The position numbers and the translations under genes are program-made. From Brachybacterium ginsengisoli (GTDB taxonomy: Bacteria > Actinomycetota > Actinomycetes > Actinomycetales > Dermabacteraceae): a stretch of 64,000 bases of DNA. Location of the stretch: contig NZ_CP023564.1 in the NCBI RefSeq assembly GCF_002407065.1, positions 2,976,001 through 3,040,000 of the forward strand. Reading direction: 5' to 3'. The notes below the pieces were generated by a model, which saw only the letters and a program-made list of their open reading frames with translations, did not search any database and was not told the DNA's origin. Each line of letters starts with the position of its first letter. Within the stretch, counting starts at the first letter, position 1. Below are positions 44,736 through 54,075 of this stretch, one piece after another.

Positions 44736-44754
44736 CTGCGAAGGCGCTTCGCAG
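44736..44754. promoter_or_regulatory. Candidate AsnC-family operator (perfect palindrome)
   Basis: CTGCGAAG-GCG-CTTCGCAG has perfect 8-bp arms with a 3-bp centre, in the intergenic region of the asnC-like and ornithine cyclodeaminase genes. An additional half-site CTGCGAA lies at 44787-44793, inside the spacer between a TTCCGC (44774-44779) and the TAGGCT -10 (44797-44802) of the cyclodeaminase operon. Confidence 0.65.
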
Positions 44755-44856
44755 AAGTTCCGCATCTCCGCCATTCCGCCTGCCATCTGCGAAATCTAGG
44801 CTGAACGCATCGGCGCCGACGCCGCCCCGTCGGCCCTCACGAACGGAGGCCGGACG

Positions 44857-45885
44857 ATGACCCAGCTGCTCGATGTGGCGAACATGGCCCGGTGGATCCG
44901 GCGCGACGGCGCCGAGAAGATCCTGGTGCGCATGACCGAGTACCTCGAGGAGGACTTCCGGCGCTGGGAGGAGTTCGACAAGGTCCCCCGCATCGCGAGC
45001 CACACGCCGCTCGGGGTGATCGAGCTGATGCCCACCTCCGACGGCGAGCTCTACTCCTTCAAGTACGTCAACGGCCACCCCTCGAACCCCTCGCGCGGAT
45101 TCCAGACCGTCACCGCCTTCGGCGTGCTCGCCGACGTCGACAACGGGTACCCGGTCTTCCTCGCCGAGATGACCCTGCTGACCGCGCTGCGCACCGCGGC
45201 CGCCTCCGCGATGGCCGCGCGGGCGCTGGCCCGGCCGGACTCCCGCACCCTCGCGCTGATCGGCGCCGGATCGCAGTCCGAGTTCCAGGCCCTCGCCCTC
45301 CGCGGCGTGCTCGGGATCGAGGACCTGCGGGTCTACGACATCGACCCGGCGGCGACCGAGAAGGTGCGCCGGAACCTCGCCCCGCTCGGCTTCCGGGTGC
45401 ATGCGGCGACGTCGGTCGACGACGCGGTGGACGGGGCGGACATCATCACCACCTGCACCGCGGACAAGGCGCGCAACACGATCCTCCGCGCCGAGCAGGT
45501 GCGACCCGGGGTGCATCTGAACGCCATCGGCGGCGACTGCCCCGGGAAGACCGAGCTGGACGCGCGGATCCTCGAGGACGCCGTCGTGGTCGTCGAGTTC
45601 ACGCCGCAGACCCGCATCGAGGGCGAGATCCAGCAGATGGCGCCGGACTTCCCCGTCACCGAGCTGTGGGAGGTGCTCACCGGCGCCGCCCCCGGTCGCA
45701 CCGACGCGGAGCAGGTCACCCTGTTCGACTCCGTGGGATTCGCGATCTCCGACTTCTCCGCGCTGCGCTGCGCCCGCGATGCGACCGCCGGCAGCGACCT
45801 GCAGGACGAGGTGGACCTCGTCGCCCAGCCGGACGACCCCAAGGACCTGTTCTCGCTGGTGGACGTCCTCGCGCCGGTGAGCTGA
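44857..45885 (+). CDS. Ornithine cyclodeaminase
   Basis: 342 residues of the OCD/mu-crystallin family with HTPLGVIELMPTSDGELYSFKYVNGHP, the NAD motif LALIGAGSQSEFQA, and GVHLNAIGGDCPGKTEL. It deaminates and cyclises L-ornithine to L-proline with NAD. The downstream ctlX, 1 bp after the stop, supplies ornithine from citrulline. A GGAGG site precedes ATG 44857. Confidence 0.92.
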   Translation: MTQLLDVANMARWIRRDGAEKILVRMTEYLEEDFRRWEEFDKVPRIASHTPLGVIELMPTSDGELYSFKYVNGHPSNPSRGFQTVTAFGVLADVDNGYPVFLAEMTLLTALRTAAASAMAARALARPDSRTLALIGAGSQSEFQALALRGVLGIEDLRVYDIDPAATEKVRRNLAPLGFRVHAATSVDDAVDGADIITTCTADKARNTILRAEQVRPGVHLNAIGGDCPGKTELDARILEDAVVVVEFTPQTRIEGEIQQMAPDFPVTELWEVLTGAAPGRTDAEQVTLFDSVGFAISDFSALRCARDATAGSDLQDEVDLVAQPDDPKDLFSLVDVLAPVS

Positions 45886-45886
45886 G

Positions 45887-46813
45887 ATGAGCGGGCAGGC
45901 GCCCTCTCACGTCGTCCTCGTCCGCCCCCACCGCTTCCGCCCGAATCCGCAGACCGCGGCCGACAACGCCTTCCAGCACGAGCCGACGCGATCACCGGCC
46001 GAGGTCGCCGCCCGCGCGACGGCGGAGGTGGACGCTCTGGCGTCGGCCCTGCGGACGGCGGGCGTGGAGGTCGAGGTCTTCGAGGACCGGGGCGCCACGA
46101 TGCCCGACAGCGTGTTCCCCAACAACTGGCTGTCCACCCACGCCGATGGCACCGTGGTGCTCTACCCGATGTTCGCCGCGAACCGGCGCGCGGAGCGGCG
46201 CGAGGACGTCATCGCGCACCTGCAGGAGCGCTTCGTGGTGCGCCGGGTGCTGGACCTCTCCGGCCACGAGCGCGAGGAGCGCCATCTCGAGGGCACCGGG
46301 GCGATGGTGCTCGACCATCTCGCGGGCATCGCCTACGCCTGTCGCTCCCGACGCCTGGATCCCGGCCTGTTCGAGATGGCCTGCGCGGAGCTCGGGTACC
46401 GGCCGATGCTGTTCGAGGCGTCCGACGCCGACGGGGTGCCCGTCTATCACACGAACGTGCTGATGAGCGTGGGGACCGAGATCGCCCTGGTGGGCAGTGG
46501 GATGATCCGCGACCCCGGCCGACGGTCCCAGGTGCTGGCCTCGCTGCGGGGCAGCGGCCGGGAGGTGGTGGAGCTGTCCGAGGCCCAGGTGCGCGGCTTC
46601 GCCGGGAACTGCCTCGAGCTGCTCGGGGACCGGGGGCGGGTCCTGGCGATGTCGGCATGGGCCGCCGCGCAGCTCACGCCCGCGCAGCGGCGCCGCATCG
46701 AACGTTCCTGCCCGATCCTCGCCGTGTCGGTGCCGACCATCGAGGCGGCCGGCGGCTCCGTGCGCTGCATGATCGCGGGGGTGCATCTGCCGCCGCGGGG
46801 CTCAGGCCCGTGA
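45887..46813 (+). CDS. ctlX: Citrulline hydrolase CtlX-like (amidinotransferase superfamily)
   Basis: 308 residues of the guanidino-group-modifying fold: VLVRPHRFRPNPQTAADN, DSVFPNNWLSTH, EGTGAMVLDH, VYHTNVLMSVG, GNCLEL, and a C-terminal GGSVRCMIAGVHL that holds the nucleophilic cysteine. CtlX hydrolyses citrulline to ornithine, CO2 and ammonia. With the cyclodeaminase it gives citrulline to ornithine to proline. The start is 1 bp after the upstream stop. Confidence 0.85.
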   Translation: MSGQAPSHVVLVRPHRFRPNPQTAADNAFQHEPTRSPAEVAARATAEVDALASALRTAGVEVEVFEDRGATMPDSVFPNNWLSTHADGTVVLYPMFAANRRAERREDVIAHLQERFVVRRVLDLSGHEREERHLEGTGAMVLDHLAGIAYACRSRRLDPGLFEMACAELGYRPMLFEASDADGVPVYHTNVLMSVGTEIALVGSGMIRDPGRRSQVLASLRGSGREVVELSEAQVRGFAGNCLELLGDRGRVLAMSAWAAAQLTPAQRRRIERSCPILAVSVPTIEAAGGSVRCMIAGVHLPPRGSGP

Positions 46814-48859
46814 CCGCCACAGCAGCCAGACGAAGTACGGCGCACCGAGCACCGCGACCATCAGTCCGGCCGGGATCTGGGCGGGCGCGATGAGGGAGCG
46901 TCCCAGGGCGTCGGCGAGTCCCACCAGGGTGCCGCCGAGCAGCATCGCGACCGGGATGGTGCGCAGGTGCCTGCCTCCCACCAGCGCCCGCGCGAGGTGC
47001 GGGGCGACCAGTCCCACGAAGCCGACGACCCCCACCGCCACCACGCTGATCGAGGCGAGCACGGCGGCGAGCCCCATCACCGCGAGGCGGGTGCGCTGCA
47101 GACGCACGCCGAGCACCCGCGGGGTGTCCTCGTCGATCGCGAGCAGGTCCAGCTCGCGATGCTGGACCAGCAGCAGCGGGACGATCAGCAGCAGGGCGAT
47201 CAGCACCGGCAGCACGTCGTCGAGCCCGCGGCCGTAGGTGGTCCCCGACAGCCACGTGAGGATCGCGGGGGTGTCGAAGGGGTTGGCGCTGAGCAGCAGG
47301 AAGGTGGTCAGGGCGCTCATCCCGTAGCCGGTGCCGATGCCCACCAGCACGAAGCGCTCGGGCGCGAGGCCGCCCCGCCATGAGAGCACGGTGATCAGCA
47401 CGAAGGTCCCGACGCCCACCAGGACCGCGCACAGGATCATCGCGGCGCGCCCGCCGTCGAGCATCGTCACCACGGTCGCGGCGCCGAGCCCGGCACCGGC
47501 GGTGATGCCCAGCAGTCCGGGTTCGGCGAGCGGGTTGCGCACCGTCGTCTGGACGACGGTCCCGGCCAGGGCGAGCGCGGCCCCTGCGAGCACGGCGGCG
47601 CCCACCCGCGGCACCCGGTCGGTCAGGGCCCGGGCGATGAGGTCCGGCGCCCCGCCGCGCAGCCACAGCAGCAGGTCCCCGGTGCGCAGCCAGAGGCTCC
47701 CCGCCAGCAGCCCGAGCACCACCACCGCCACCAGCAGCGCGCCGAGCACGACCACCACGATCAGGACCCGACGCCGGGAGCGCAGGCCGACGCGGGCCTG
47801 CGGCGGCTGCGCCGTCGGCCCCGAGTCCCGCAGACGCCGGGCGAGGACCACGATCATCACCGCACCCAGCAGCGCGGTGGGGATGCCGGTGGGGATCGCG
47901 GCGGCGCCCTGCGGGGTGAGCAGGGCGCGCATGCCGGCGTCGGCCAGCAGCACGATCAGCGCCCCGAGCAGGCCCGAGACCGGGATCAGCAGGACGTGCC
48001 GGTGCACCGCGCCCACCATCGACCCGAGGAGCCGCGCGAGCACCGGCGCGCCGAGGCCCACGAAGGCGAGCGGCCCGGCGACGGTGACCGAGACCGCGGT
48101 CAGGAGCACCGCGCACAGCACCACCACGGCCCGGGTCGAGGTGACCGGCACTCCGAGCGAGGCGGCGGCATCGTCCCCGAGCCCGAGCACGTCGAGGCGC
48201 CGCGAGAGCACGAGCGCGGCGAGCAGTCCCAGTCCGATCACGGGCAGCGCGCGCAGCGAGGCGTCGAGGTTCAGCTGGGTCAGGGAGCCGCTCCCCCAGG
48301 CGTACAGCCCGGTGGTCTCGGCCTCGAAGAGGATCAGCAGCATCGAGGTCCCGGCCTGCAGCGCCATCGCGACGGCGGAGCCGGCGAGGATCAGCCGGGT
48401 GGTCGAGGAGCCCGCGCCGCCCGCGATCGCGAGCACCAGGCCGGCGGCCAGCAGTCCGCCCACGAAGGCGACGCCTCCGGAGGCCCACAGCGGCACGGAC
48501 AGGCCGAAGGCCGCCACGAGCGTGAGGCCGAAGTACGAGCCGGCGGTCACGGCGAGGGTGTCCGGGGAGGCCAGGGCGTTGCGGGAGACCGACTGCAGCA
48601 TCGCCCCGGCGGCGCCGAGCGCGATGCCGACGGCGATGCCCGCGGCCAGCCGCGGCGCCCGCGAGGCGAGCAGCACCTCGGTGACGCCCACGCTCCGGTC
48701 CTCCTCCGACGCACCGACCAGGTGCCCCAGCAGCTCCGCGACGCCGAGGTCAGAGGTGCCCTGGGTGAGGTGCCACAGGCCCACCAGCACCACCGCGGCC
48801 AGGAGCACCAGGAGGGTGCCGAGCCCGGCGAGCAGTCCGCCGGCGCCCTGCGGCCTCAC
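46802..48859 (-). CDS. Iron-siderophore ABC permease, two FecCD units fused
   Basis: 685 residues made of two tandem FecCD permease domains (about 5-335 and 345-685). Each has the NxLASPD/NPLAEPG-type loop and the cytoplasmic coupling region: VSRNALASPDTLAV then VRNPLAEPGLLGIT, and GPLAFVGL then GVVGFVGLVAPHLAR. The fusion is like FhuB. It forms the whole membrane channel for ferric siderophores. GTG 48859 overlaps the binding-protein stop (GTGA). The 3' end overlaps ctlX by 12 bp on the other strand. Confidence 0.92.
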   Translation of the reverse strand: MRPQGAGGLLAGLGTLLVLLAAVVLVGLWHLTQGTSDLGVAELLGHLVGASEEDRSVGVTEVLLASRAPRLAAGIAVGIALGAAGAMLQSVSRNALASPDTLAVTAGSYFGLTLVAAFGLSVPLWASGGVAFVGGLLAAGLVLAIAGGAGSSTTRLILAGSAVAMALQAGTSMLLILFEAETTGLYAWGSGSLTQLNLDASLRALPVIGLGLLAALVLSRRLDVLGLGDDAAASLGVPVTSTRAVVVLCAVLLTAVSVTVAGPLAFVGLGAPVLARLLGSMVGAVHRHVLLIPVSGLLGALIVLLADAGMRALLTPQGAAAIPTGIPTALLGAVMIVVLARRLRDSGPTAQPPQARVGLRSRRRVLIVVVVLGALLVAVVVLGLLAGSLWLRTGDLLLWLRGGAPDLIARALTDRVPRVGAAVLAGAALALAGTVVQTTVRNPLAEPGLLGITAGAGLGAATVVTMLDGGRAAMILCAVLVGVGTFVLITVLSWRGGLAPERFVLVGIGTGYGMSALTTFLLLSANPFDTPAILTWLSGTTYGRGLDDVLPVLIALLLIVPLLLVQHRELDLLAIDEDTPRVLGVRLQRTRLAVMGLAAVLASISVVAVGVVGFVGLVAPHLARALVGGRHLRTIPVAMLLGGTLVGLADALGRSLIAPAQIPAGLMVAVLGAPYFVWLLWRSRA

Positions 48860-49899
48860 GGCGCGGTGAGGGTGTCGACGTAGGCGTCGATCGCCTGCTC
48901 GGAGGAGCGCGGACCGCCGAAGGTCCAGATGCCGGAGGGGAAGGCATGGGCACGGCCGTCCTCGACCGCGGGCAGGGAGGTCCAGATCTGATTCTTCTCG
49001 AGCTCGGTCACGTAGTCCCCGGCCGGGTCGTCGGTGCCCGTGTAGAAGAGATTCGCCTCGCCCACGGCGATGAGCCCCTCGACGTCGGTCTGGCCGAGGC
49101 CGTAGACGGGGTCGACCTCCCCGGTCCAGGCCGGGGTGAGGCCGAGCTCCTCGCCGATCGCGGTGAACAGGGCGCCCTCGCCGAAGGGGCGCAGGGAGAC
49201 GTTGCCGCTCTCCACCCAGCCGTCGAGGTACACGAAGTCGGTGGTGGGCAGGTCCGCGGCGGAGACCTCCTCGCGGGCCGCGGCGAGGTGCTCCTCGAAC
49301 TCGCCCAGCACCGCCTCGGCGCGCTCGGTGCGACCGGTGGCCTCGCCGATCAGGGAGAACAGCTCGGTCATGTGCCCGATGGGATCCGCGGCGTCGGCGC
49401 CCGTCGTGGCGAGGACCGGCACGCCCCGCTCCTCGAGCTGCGCGAGGATCTCGTCGTCCGCCCCGCTCGCCTCGACGATGACGAGGTCGGGATCGGCGGC
49501 GTAGAGGGCGTCGAGGTTCGGCTCCTGGCGGGTGCCGACGTCGGTGGTGCCGTCGGGGAGGGTCTCGGCGGTGACCCAGGTGGAGAAGCCCTCCACGTCC
49601 GCGACGGCGACCGGGGCGACGCACAGGCTCAGCAGGTCCTCGGTCTGCTGCCACTCGAGCACGGCGACCCTCTCGGCGGGGGCGTCGAGCTCGACGGGGC
49701 GGCCGAGGTCGTCGGTGAGGGACACCGGGCCGGTCGAGGTGGTCGTCTCGTCGGCCGCGCAGGAGTCACTGATCGCGGCGCCCTCGGAGGAGCCTCCTGC
49801 GGCGGTCTCGGGGACCTCGGTGGTGCCGCAGGCGGCGAGGGCGGTGAGGGCGAGCAGGGCGGTGGCCGCGGCGAGGACGCGGCGAGGGGTGCGGGGCAC
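48856..49899 (-). CDS. Iron-siderophore substrate-binding lipoprotein
   Basis: 347 residues. The lipoprotein signal ends at the lipobox LTALAAC with Cys24. The mature part is the FecB/FepB-type fold: LGRPVELDAPAERVAVLEW, EPNLDALYAADPDLVIV, GEGALFTAIGEELGL. It binds a ferric siderophore outside the cell and feeds the fused permease. GTG start at 49899 with GGAGA upstream, 31 bp after the ATPase stop. Confidence 0.92.
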   Translation of the reverse strand: MPRTPRRVLAAATALLALTALAACGTTEVPETAAGGSSEGAAISDSCAADETTTSTGPVSLTDDLGRPVELDAPAERVAVLEWQQTEDLLSLCVAPVAVADVEGFSTWVTAETLPDGTTDVGTRQEPNLDALYAADPDLVIVEASGADDEILAQLEERGVPVLATTGADAADPIGHMTELFSLIGEATGRTERAEAVLGEFEEHLAAAREEVSAADLPTTDFVYLDGWVESGNVSLRPFGEGALFTAIGEELGLTPAWTGEVDPVYGLGQTDVEGLIAVGEANLFYTGTDDPAGDYVTELEKNQIWTSLPAVEDGRAHAFPSGIWTFGGPRSSEQAIDAYVDTLTAP

Positions 49900-49930
49900 A
49901 GTGATCTCCGGATAGGGGGGTGAGATGGGG

Positions 49931-50767
49931 TCAGGCAGGTGCGACGACGGGGGCGCTGCGGCGGCTGCGCGCCTCGATGCGCAAACGGCCGCCGAGATCC
50001 GCGGTGACGTCGATGGGGATCTCGTAGACGTCGCTGAGGTGCGAGGAGGTGAGCACCTCCGCCGCCGTGCCGGCGGCGTGGACGCGTCCGCTCTGCAGGA
50101 GCACCACCTGGTCGGCGATGCGTGCGGCGTGATCGAGGTCGTGCAGCACGATCCCGACGGCCGCTCCGTGGACCTCGGCGAGCTCGCGCACCAGGTCGAG
50201 GGTCTCGATCTGGTAGCGCAGGTCGAGATGGTTGGTCGGCTCGTCGAGCAGCACGATCGCGGTGTCCTGGGCGAGGCAGGAGGCGAGCCAGACGCGCTGC
50301 ATCTCGCCGCCGGAGAGCTCGCCGACGGCGCGCCCGGCGAAGTCGGAGATGCCGGTCAGGCGCATCGCATGGTCGATCGCGGCGCGGTCCGCGTCGTCGA
50401 GCCCGGCGAAGCGGCGGCGATGCGGATGGCGGCCGAAGGCGACGACATCCCGGACGGAGAGGCCCTGAGGCGCCGAGCGGCTCTGGGTGAACAGGGTCAG
50501 CGACCGCGCGAGCTCCTTCGCCGCGAGCAGGTCCGTGCGCCGCTCCCCGGCACCATCGGTCAGGCGCACCTCGCCGGATCGCAGCGGGTGCAGGCGGGCC
50601 AGCGCGCGCAGCACCGTGGACTTCCCGCTGCCGTTCGGGCCGAGCAGCGCGGTGACCGCCCCTGCCTGCAGGGCGATCGACACGTCATGGACGACAGGGC
50701 TGCCGCCGTAGGTCAGGGTGAGCTCGTCGCCCACGAGGGCGGGGCGGGGAGCAGGGGCTGTCGGCAC
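49931..50767 (-). CDS. Iron-siderophore ABC transporter ATP-binding protein
   Basis: 278 residues of FepC/FhuC type: Walker A GPNGSGKST (residues 43-51), Q-loop region LTLFTQSRS, signature GELSGGEMQR, Walker B IVLLDEPTNHLD, and the switch histidine in VLHDLDHAARIAD. It heads the operon with the binding protein and fused permease. GTG 50767 lies 6 nt after a TAGGCT hexamer, itself inside a DtxR/IdeR-like box, so leaderless and iron-repressed transcription is likely. Confidence 0.93.
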   Translation of the reverse strand: MPTAPAPRPALVGDELTLTYGGSPVVHDVSIALQAGAVTALLGPNGSGKSTVLRALARLHPLRSGEVRLTDGAGERRTDLLAAKELARSLTLFTQSRSAPQGLSVRDVVAFGRHPHRRRFAGLDDADRAAIDHAMRLTGISDFAGRAVGELSGGEMQRVWLASCLAQDTAIVLLDEPTNHLDLRYQIETLDLVRELAEVHGAAVGIVLHDLDHAARIADQVVLLQSGRVHAAGTAAEVLTSSHLSDVYEIPIDVTADLGGRLRIEARSRRSAPVVAPA

Positions 50768-50771
50768 AAGG

Positions 50772-50790
50772 GAAGCCTACCCTCACCTCA
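50772..50790 (-). promoter_or_regulatory. DtxR/IdeR-like iron box overlapping a leaderless promoter
   Basis: The minus strand reads TGAGGTGAGGGTAGGCTTC. By eye it matches the DtxR/IdeR consensus TTAGGTTAGGCTAACCTAA at 12 of 19 positions. The -10 hexamer TAGGCT (50779-50774) lies inside it, 6 nt before the ATPase GTG. Repressor binding would block the promoter directly. Confidence 0.55.
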
Positions 50791-50837
50791 TTCCGGTCGT
50801 CCACCCTTGCATAAATGATGGACAGCGGTGCTCCGGC

Positions 50838-52112
50838 TCAGTGCGCCGCCGGCTCGACGACCTCGGTGCCGGTGAGACGGCCCAGCCGATCCATGACGTG
50901 GTAGATCACGAGGGCCGCCGCCGTGCCCAGTGCGATGCCGGTCAGCGTGATGCCGTCGACGGTCCAGGTGACGTTCGCGATGCCCACCACGAGCGCCACA
51001 CCTGCGGTGATCTGGTTCTTCGGTCGCGAGAAGTCGACGCGGCCGTCCACCCACATGCGCACGCCGACGATCCCGATCAGCCCGTAGAGCACGAAGGTCA
51101 CGCCGCCCAGCACGCCGGCCGGGATGGTGAAGATCGCGGCGCCCACCTTCGGTGAGAGCGAGAGGCCGATGGCGACCAGGCCCGCCACCCAGTACGAGGC
51201 GGTGGAGTAGACGCGGGTCGCGCTCATGACGCCGATGTTCTCGCCGTAGGTGGTGGTGGGCGAGCCGCCGAACCCGGCCGAGAGGGCGGTGGCGAGGCCG
51301 TCAGAGGTGAGGGTGCGCCCCACCATGTGGTCCAGGTTCCGGCCGGTCATCAGGCCCACGCTGGAGACGTGACCGACGTTCTCGGCCAGCAGCACGACCA
51401 CCACGGGCAGGAACATCGGCAGCAGGCCGAGGTTCAGCTCGGGGCTGTGGAACTCGGGCAGGCCCAGCCACGCCGCCTCGGAGACCGGCGCGAAGTCGAC
51501 CTCTCCGCGCACGACCGCGAAGAGGTAGCCGATCAGCACGCCCAGGAGCACGGAGACCCGGCCCAGCAGGCCCTTGAACAGGGCGGTGCACAGCACCACG
51601 GCGAGCAGGGTGACGGTCGCGGTCAGCGAGGACTGCTTGAAGTTGTCGTATGCGGTGGGGGCGAGGTTGAAGCCGATCAGCGCCACGATCGAGCCCATCA
51701 CCACCGGCGGCATGAGCACGCCGATCCAGCGGGTGCCCACCTTCTGCACGAGCAGGCCCAGCAGCGCCAGCAGGATGCCGGTGACCATGACGCCGCCGAG
51801 GGCGGCGCCCATCGAGTCCGCCTGGGTGGAGGCGGTGATCGGAGCGATGAAGGCGAAGGAGGAGCCCAGGTAGCTGGGCACCCGGTTCCTGGTGATGGTC
51901 AGGAACAGCAGGGTGCCGATGCCGGAGAACAGGAGCGTGGTCGAGGGCGGGAAGCCCGTCAGCAGCGGGACCAGGAAGGTCGCGCCGAACATGGCGATCA
52001 CGTGCTGCGCGCCGATGCCGATCGTGAGCGGCCAGGCCAGCCGCTCCTCGGGCAGGACGATGGCATCGGGAGCGATGGTGCGGCCGTTGCCGTGCAGTCT
52101 CCAGCGGAACAT
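50838..52112 (-). CDS. Uracil/xanthine permease (NCS2 family, UraA-like)
   Basis: 424 residues, about 14 helices. UraA-type blocks: HVIAMFGATFLVP, SYLGSSFAFIAP, the broken-helix region LLAENVGHVSSVG, GGSPTTTYGENIGVMSATRVYS, and VLYGLIGIVGVRMWV. It imports uracil with a proton. A GGAGA site precedes the start. No pyrimidine-salvage gene is adjacent. Confidence 0.9.
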   Translation of the reverse strand: MFRWRLHGNGRTIAPDAIVLPEERLAWPLTIGIGAQHVIAMFGATFLVPLLTGFPPSTTLLFSGIGTLLFLTITRNRVPSYLGSSFAFIAPITASTQADSMGAALGGVMVTGILLALLGLLVQKVGTRWIGVLMPPVVMGSIVALIGFNLAPTAYDNFKQSSLTATVTLLAVVLCTALFKGLLGRVSVLLGVLIGYLFAVVRGEVDFAPVSEAAWLGLPEFHSPELNLGLLPMFLPVVVVLLAENVGHVSSVGLMTGRNLDHMVGRTLTSDGLATALSAGFGGSPTTTYGENIGVMSATRVYSTASYWVAGLVAIGLSLSPKVGAAIFTIPAGVLGGVTFVLYGLIGIVGVRMWVDGRVDFSRPKNQITAGVALVVGIANVTWTVDGITLTGIALGTAAALVIYHVMDRLGRLTGTEVVEPAAH

Positions 52113-52151
52113 GGGTCTCCAGGCGGGGTGAGGAGGAGCGGGAGGAGCGGG

Positions 52152-53903
52152 TCAGCGACCGGGGAAGATCTTGCGCCGAGCGGTCTCGGCGGTGACGTCG
52201 GGCACCAGGTCCAGCAGGGACCGCGTGCCGCCGTCGCGGGCGCGGAAGTCGGCGAACATGCGGGTGACGTCCGGGGCGCCGAACTCGTCGCGCACCGGGG
52301 CCGGCACGGTGAGCATCAGGGCGACGGCGAGGCCGAGGGACAGGGCGACGCCGCCGGTGACCAGCCCGGCGCCGGCGGCCATCGCCAGCGAGTTCACGAT
52401 GACGTCGAGGAAGCCGACGACCACCAGGATCAGCCCGGCGACCACGCCGCTGGCCCGCGCGCTCACCGCAGGGCGGGTGAGCAGCGAGGTGCGGCCGGAC
52501 AGCGAGACGACCAGGAAGCAGACGCACACCACGGCATCGATCCCGTGGAGCAGGGGGCTGCCGGGGGCGCGCCCGCCGAGCGAGGCGATCGCGGCCAGCA
52601 CGTGCCACAGCACGGCGGCGGCATGCATGAGGGCGCTGAACTCGAAGGCGCGCACGCAGTAGACCAGCCAGTCGGTGCGGCGGAAGGAGACCGGCATGCT
52701 GCGCACGAAGGAGCGCGAGATCATCAGCCCGAAGGCCGCGACCAGGAAGGGCAGGTAGACGAAGCCGGTCGCGAAGCTCTGCGGCGCCGCGAACTGCAGC
52801 TCGAGGGTGTTGTCGGCCAGCGCCGCGATCACCAGGGCCGCCACCACGGCGGTGGACAGCACGTACCAGGACCGCTCACGGCGCAGGCCGGAGAGCAGCA
52901 CGATCCCCAGCAACAGCGCGGAGATCACCGTGTTGGAGAAGGTGACCAGGGAGTACGCCCAGCCGGTCGTGAAGATCCGGCCCACGATCATCACCAGCGC
53001 GACCAGGAGCGCGGCGGCCGCCGCGACGCCCACGCCGAAGAGCAGGGTGCGGGCCGCCCGGCGCGCCCGCGCCTGCGGGACGTGGCCCTCGTGCGCACGG
53101 GGCTCGATGCCGAGGATCCCGCCGAGCAGCAGCAGGGAGACGCCGATCCCGATGCCGACGGGCGGGCCGTCGGGCAGCGAGGCGAACAGGTTCGGCAGCG
53201 AGAGCACCAGGTCGGCGACGATCACGGTGACCGCGGCGCCCAGGGCCGGCAGCATGCCCACGATCCGCAGCACGCGCACGGCGTTCAGCGGCGGGTTCTT
53301 CGGGACCCAGCGCAGCAGGTGCACCGCGACCAGGGCGAGCAGTGCCGAACCGATCCCCACCTTGCCCAGCAGGTCCAGCTGCGGGGAGTGTGCGACGGTG
53401 AACGTGGTGGTCAGGGCCGCCGCGAGGCAGATCAGGGCGGCCACGTCGCGCAGCGCGTCGAAGACCCCGAGGTCCGTGAAGCGATCCGGGAGCACGAACC
53501 CGTTCCACGGGATCTCGTCCCCCTCCGCGTTCGGGGTGGTGCCCGAGCGGGCGTAGGACGTCGCCGCCGCCGGCCGGGACAGCGGAGCGGTCAGCTGGTC
53601 CGCGTCCTCGTCCTCCAGGGGCTCGCCGTCGGGTCCGAGCATCGGGATCGCGCCCGTCGCCGCGGCCGGCTCCTGCGCAGGATCCGCGCCGGGATCGGTG
53701 AGGTCCAGGGAGCTGAGGTCGACGGTCTCGTTCTCACCCGGGGGCATCGCCGCGCCGCCGGCTCGTCGGGCGAGCAGCGGGGTCGCGTAGCGGTCGAACT
53801 CGGCCCGGTCCGGGAGGCGATCCGTGGGCAGGCTGTGGGGGTCGTCGATCGCGAAGATCCAGTCGTCGTCCTGGGTCCCCTCGCCGTGCCGCTCCCTGTC
53901 CAT
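52152..53903 (-). CDS. Uncharacterised polytopic membrane protein with acidic N-terminal domain
   Basis: 583 residues. The first 140 are cytosolic, acidic and proline/alanine-rich, with no recognised domain. About 12 helices follow (about 145-540), then a short C-terminal region (DVTRMFADFRARDGG) resembling a docking tail. No catalytic motif is seen. Comparable proteins occur in Micrococcales, but I cannot name a family with confidence. It lies 39 bp upstream of uraA on the same strand and may be cotranscribed with it. Confidence 0.6.
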   Translation of the reverse strand: MDRERHGEGTQDDDWIFAIDDPHSLPTDRLPDRAEFDRYATPLLARRAGGAAMPPGENETVDLSSLDLTDPGADPAQEPAAATGAIPMLGPDGEPLEDEDADQLTAPLSRPAAATSYARSGTTPNAEGDEIPWNGFVLPDRFTDLGVFDALRDVAALICLAAALTTTFTVAHSPQLDLLGKVGIGSALLALVAVHLLRWVPKNPPLNAVRVLRIVGMLPALGAAVTVIVADLVLSLPNLFASLPDGPPVGIGIGVSLLLLGGILGIEPRAHEGHVPQARARRAARTLLFGVGVAAAAALLVALVMIVGRIFTTGWAYSLVTFSNTVISALLLGIVLLSGLRRERSWYVLSTAVVAALVIAALADNTLELQFAAPQSFATGFVYLPFLVAAFGLMISRSFVRSMPVSFRRTDWLVYCVRAFEFSALMHAAAVLWHVLAAIASLGGRAPGSPLLHGIDAVVCVCFLVVSLSGRTSLLTRPAVSARASGVVAGLILVVVGFLDVIVNSLAMAAGAGLVTGGVALSLGLAVALMLTVPAPVRDEFGAPDVTRMFADFRARDGGTRSLLDLVPDVTAETARRKIFPGR

Positions 53904-53996
53904 CGACCTTCTCTCCTGACCTCTGACGCCCGCGGGCCGTACTCAGCGAGGCGGCCGGGTCCTGCTACCACCGCACACAATCGCCTCGCATCGTAC

Positions 53997-54012
53997 GGAG
54001 GCCGAGGCCTCC
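53997..54012 (-). terminator. Possible terminator after the DUF6320 operon
   Basis: GGAGGCC-GA-GGCCTCC is a 7-bp perfect inverted repeat with a tight loop, 64 bp past the DUF6320 stop. It lacks a T-tract. Confidence 0.35.
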
Positions 54013-54075
54013 GCCCCCGTCGGCGCGCCGTGGCCGCTCTGTGCGATGCGCGACGCGATCTGCCGAGGGACCTGC

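Noticed and set aside
49925-50818. Plus-strand frame opposite the ABC ATPase
   Set aside because: The minus strand encodes a complete ATPase with Walker A, signature and Walker B motifs; the plus frame has no domain.
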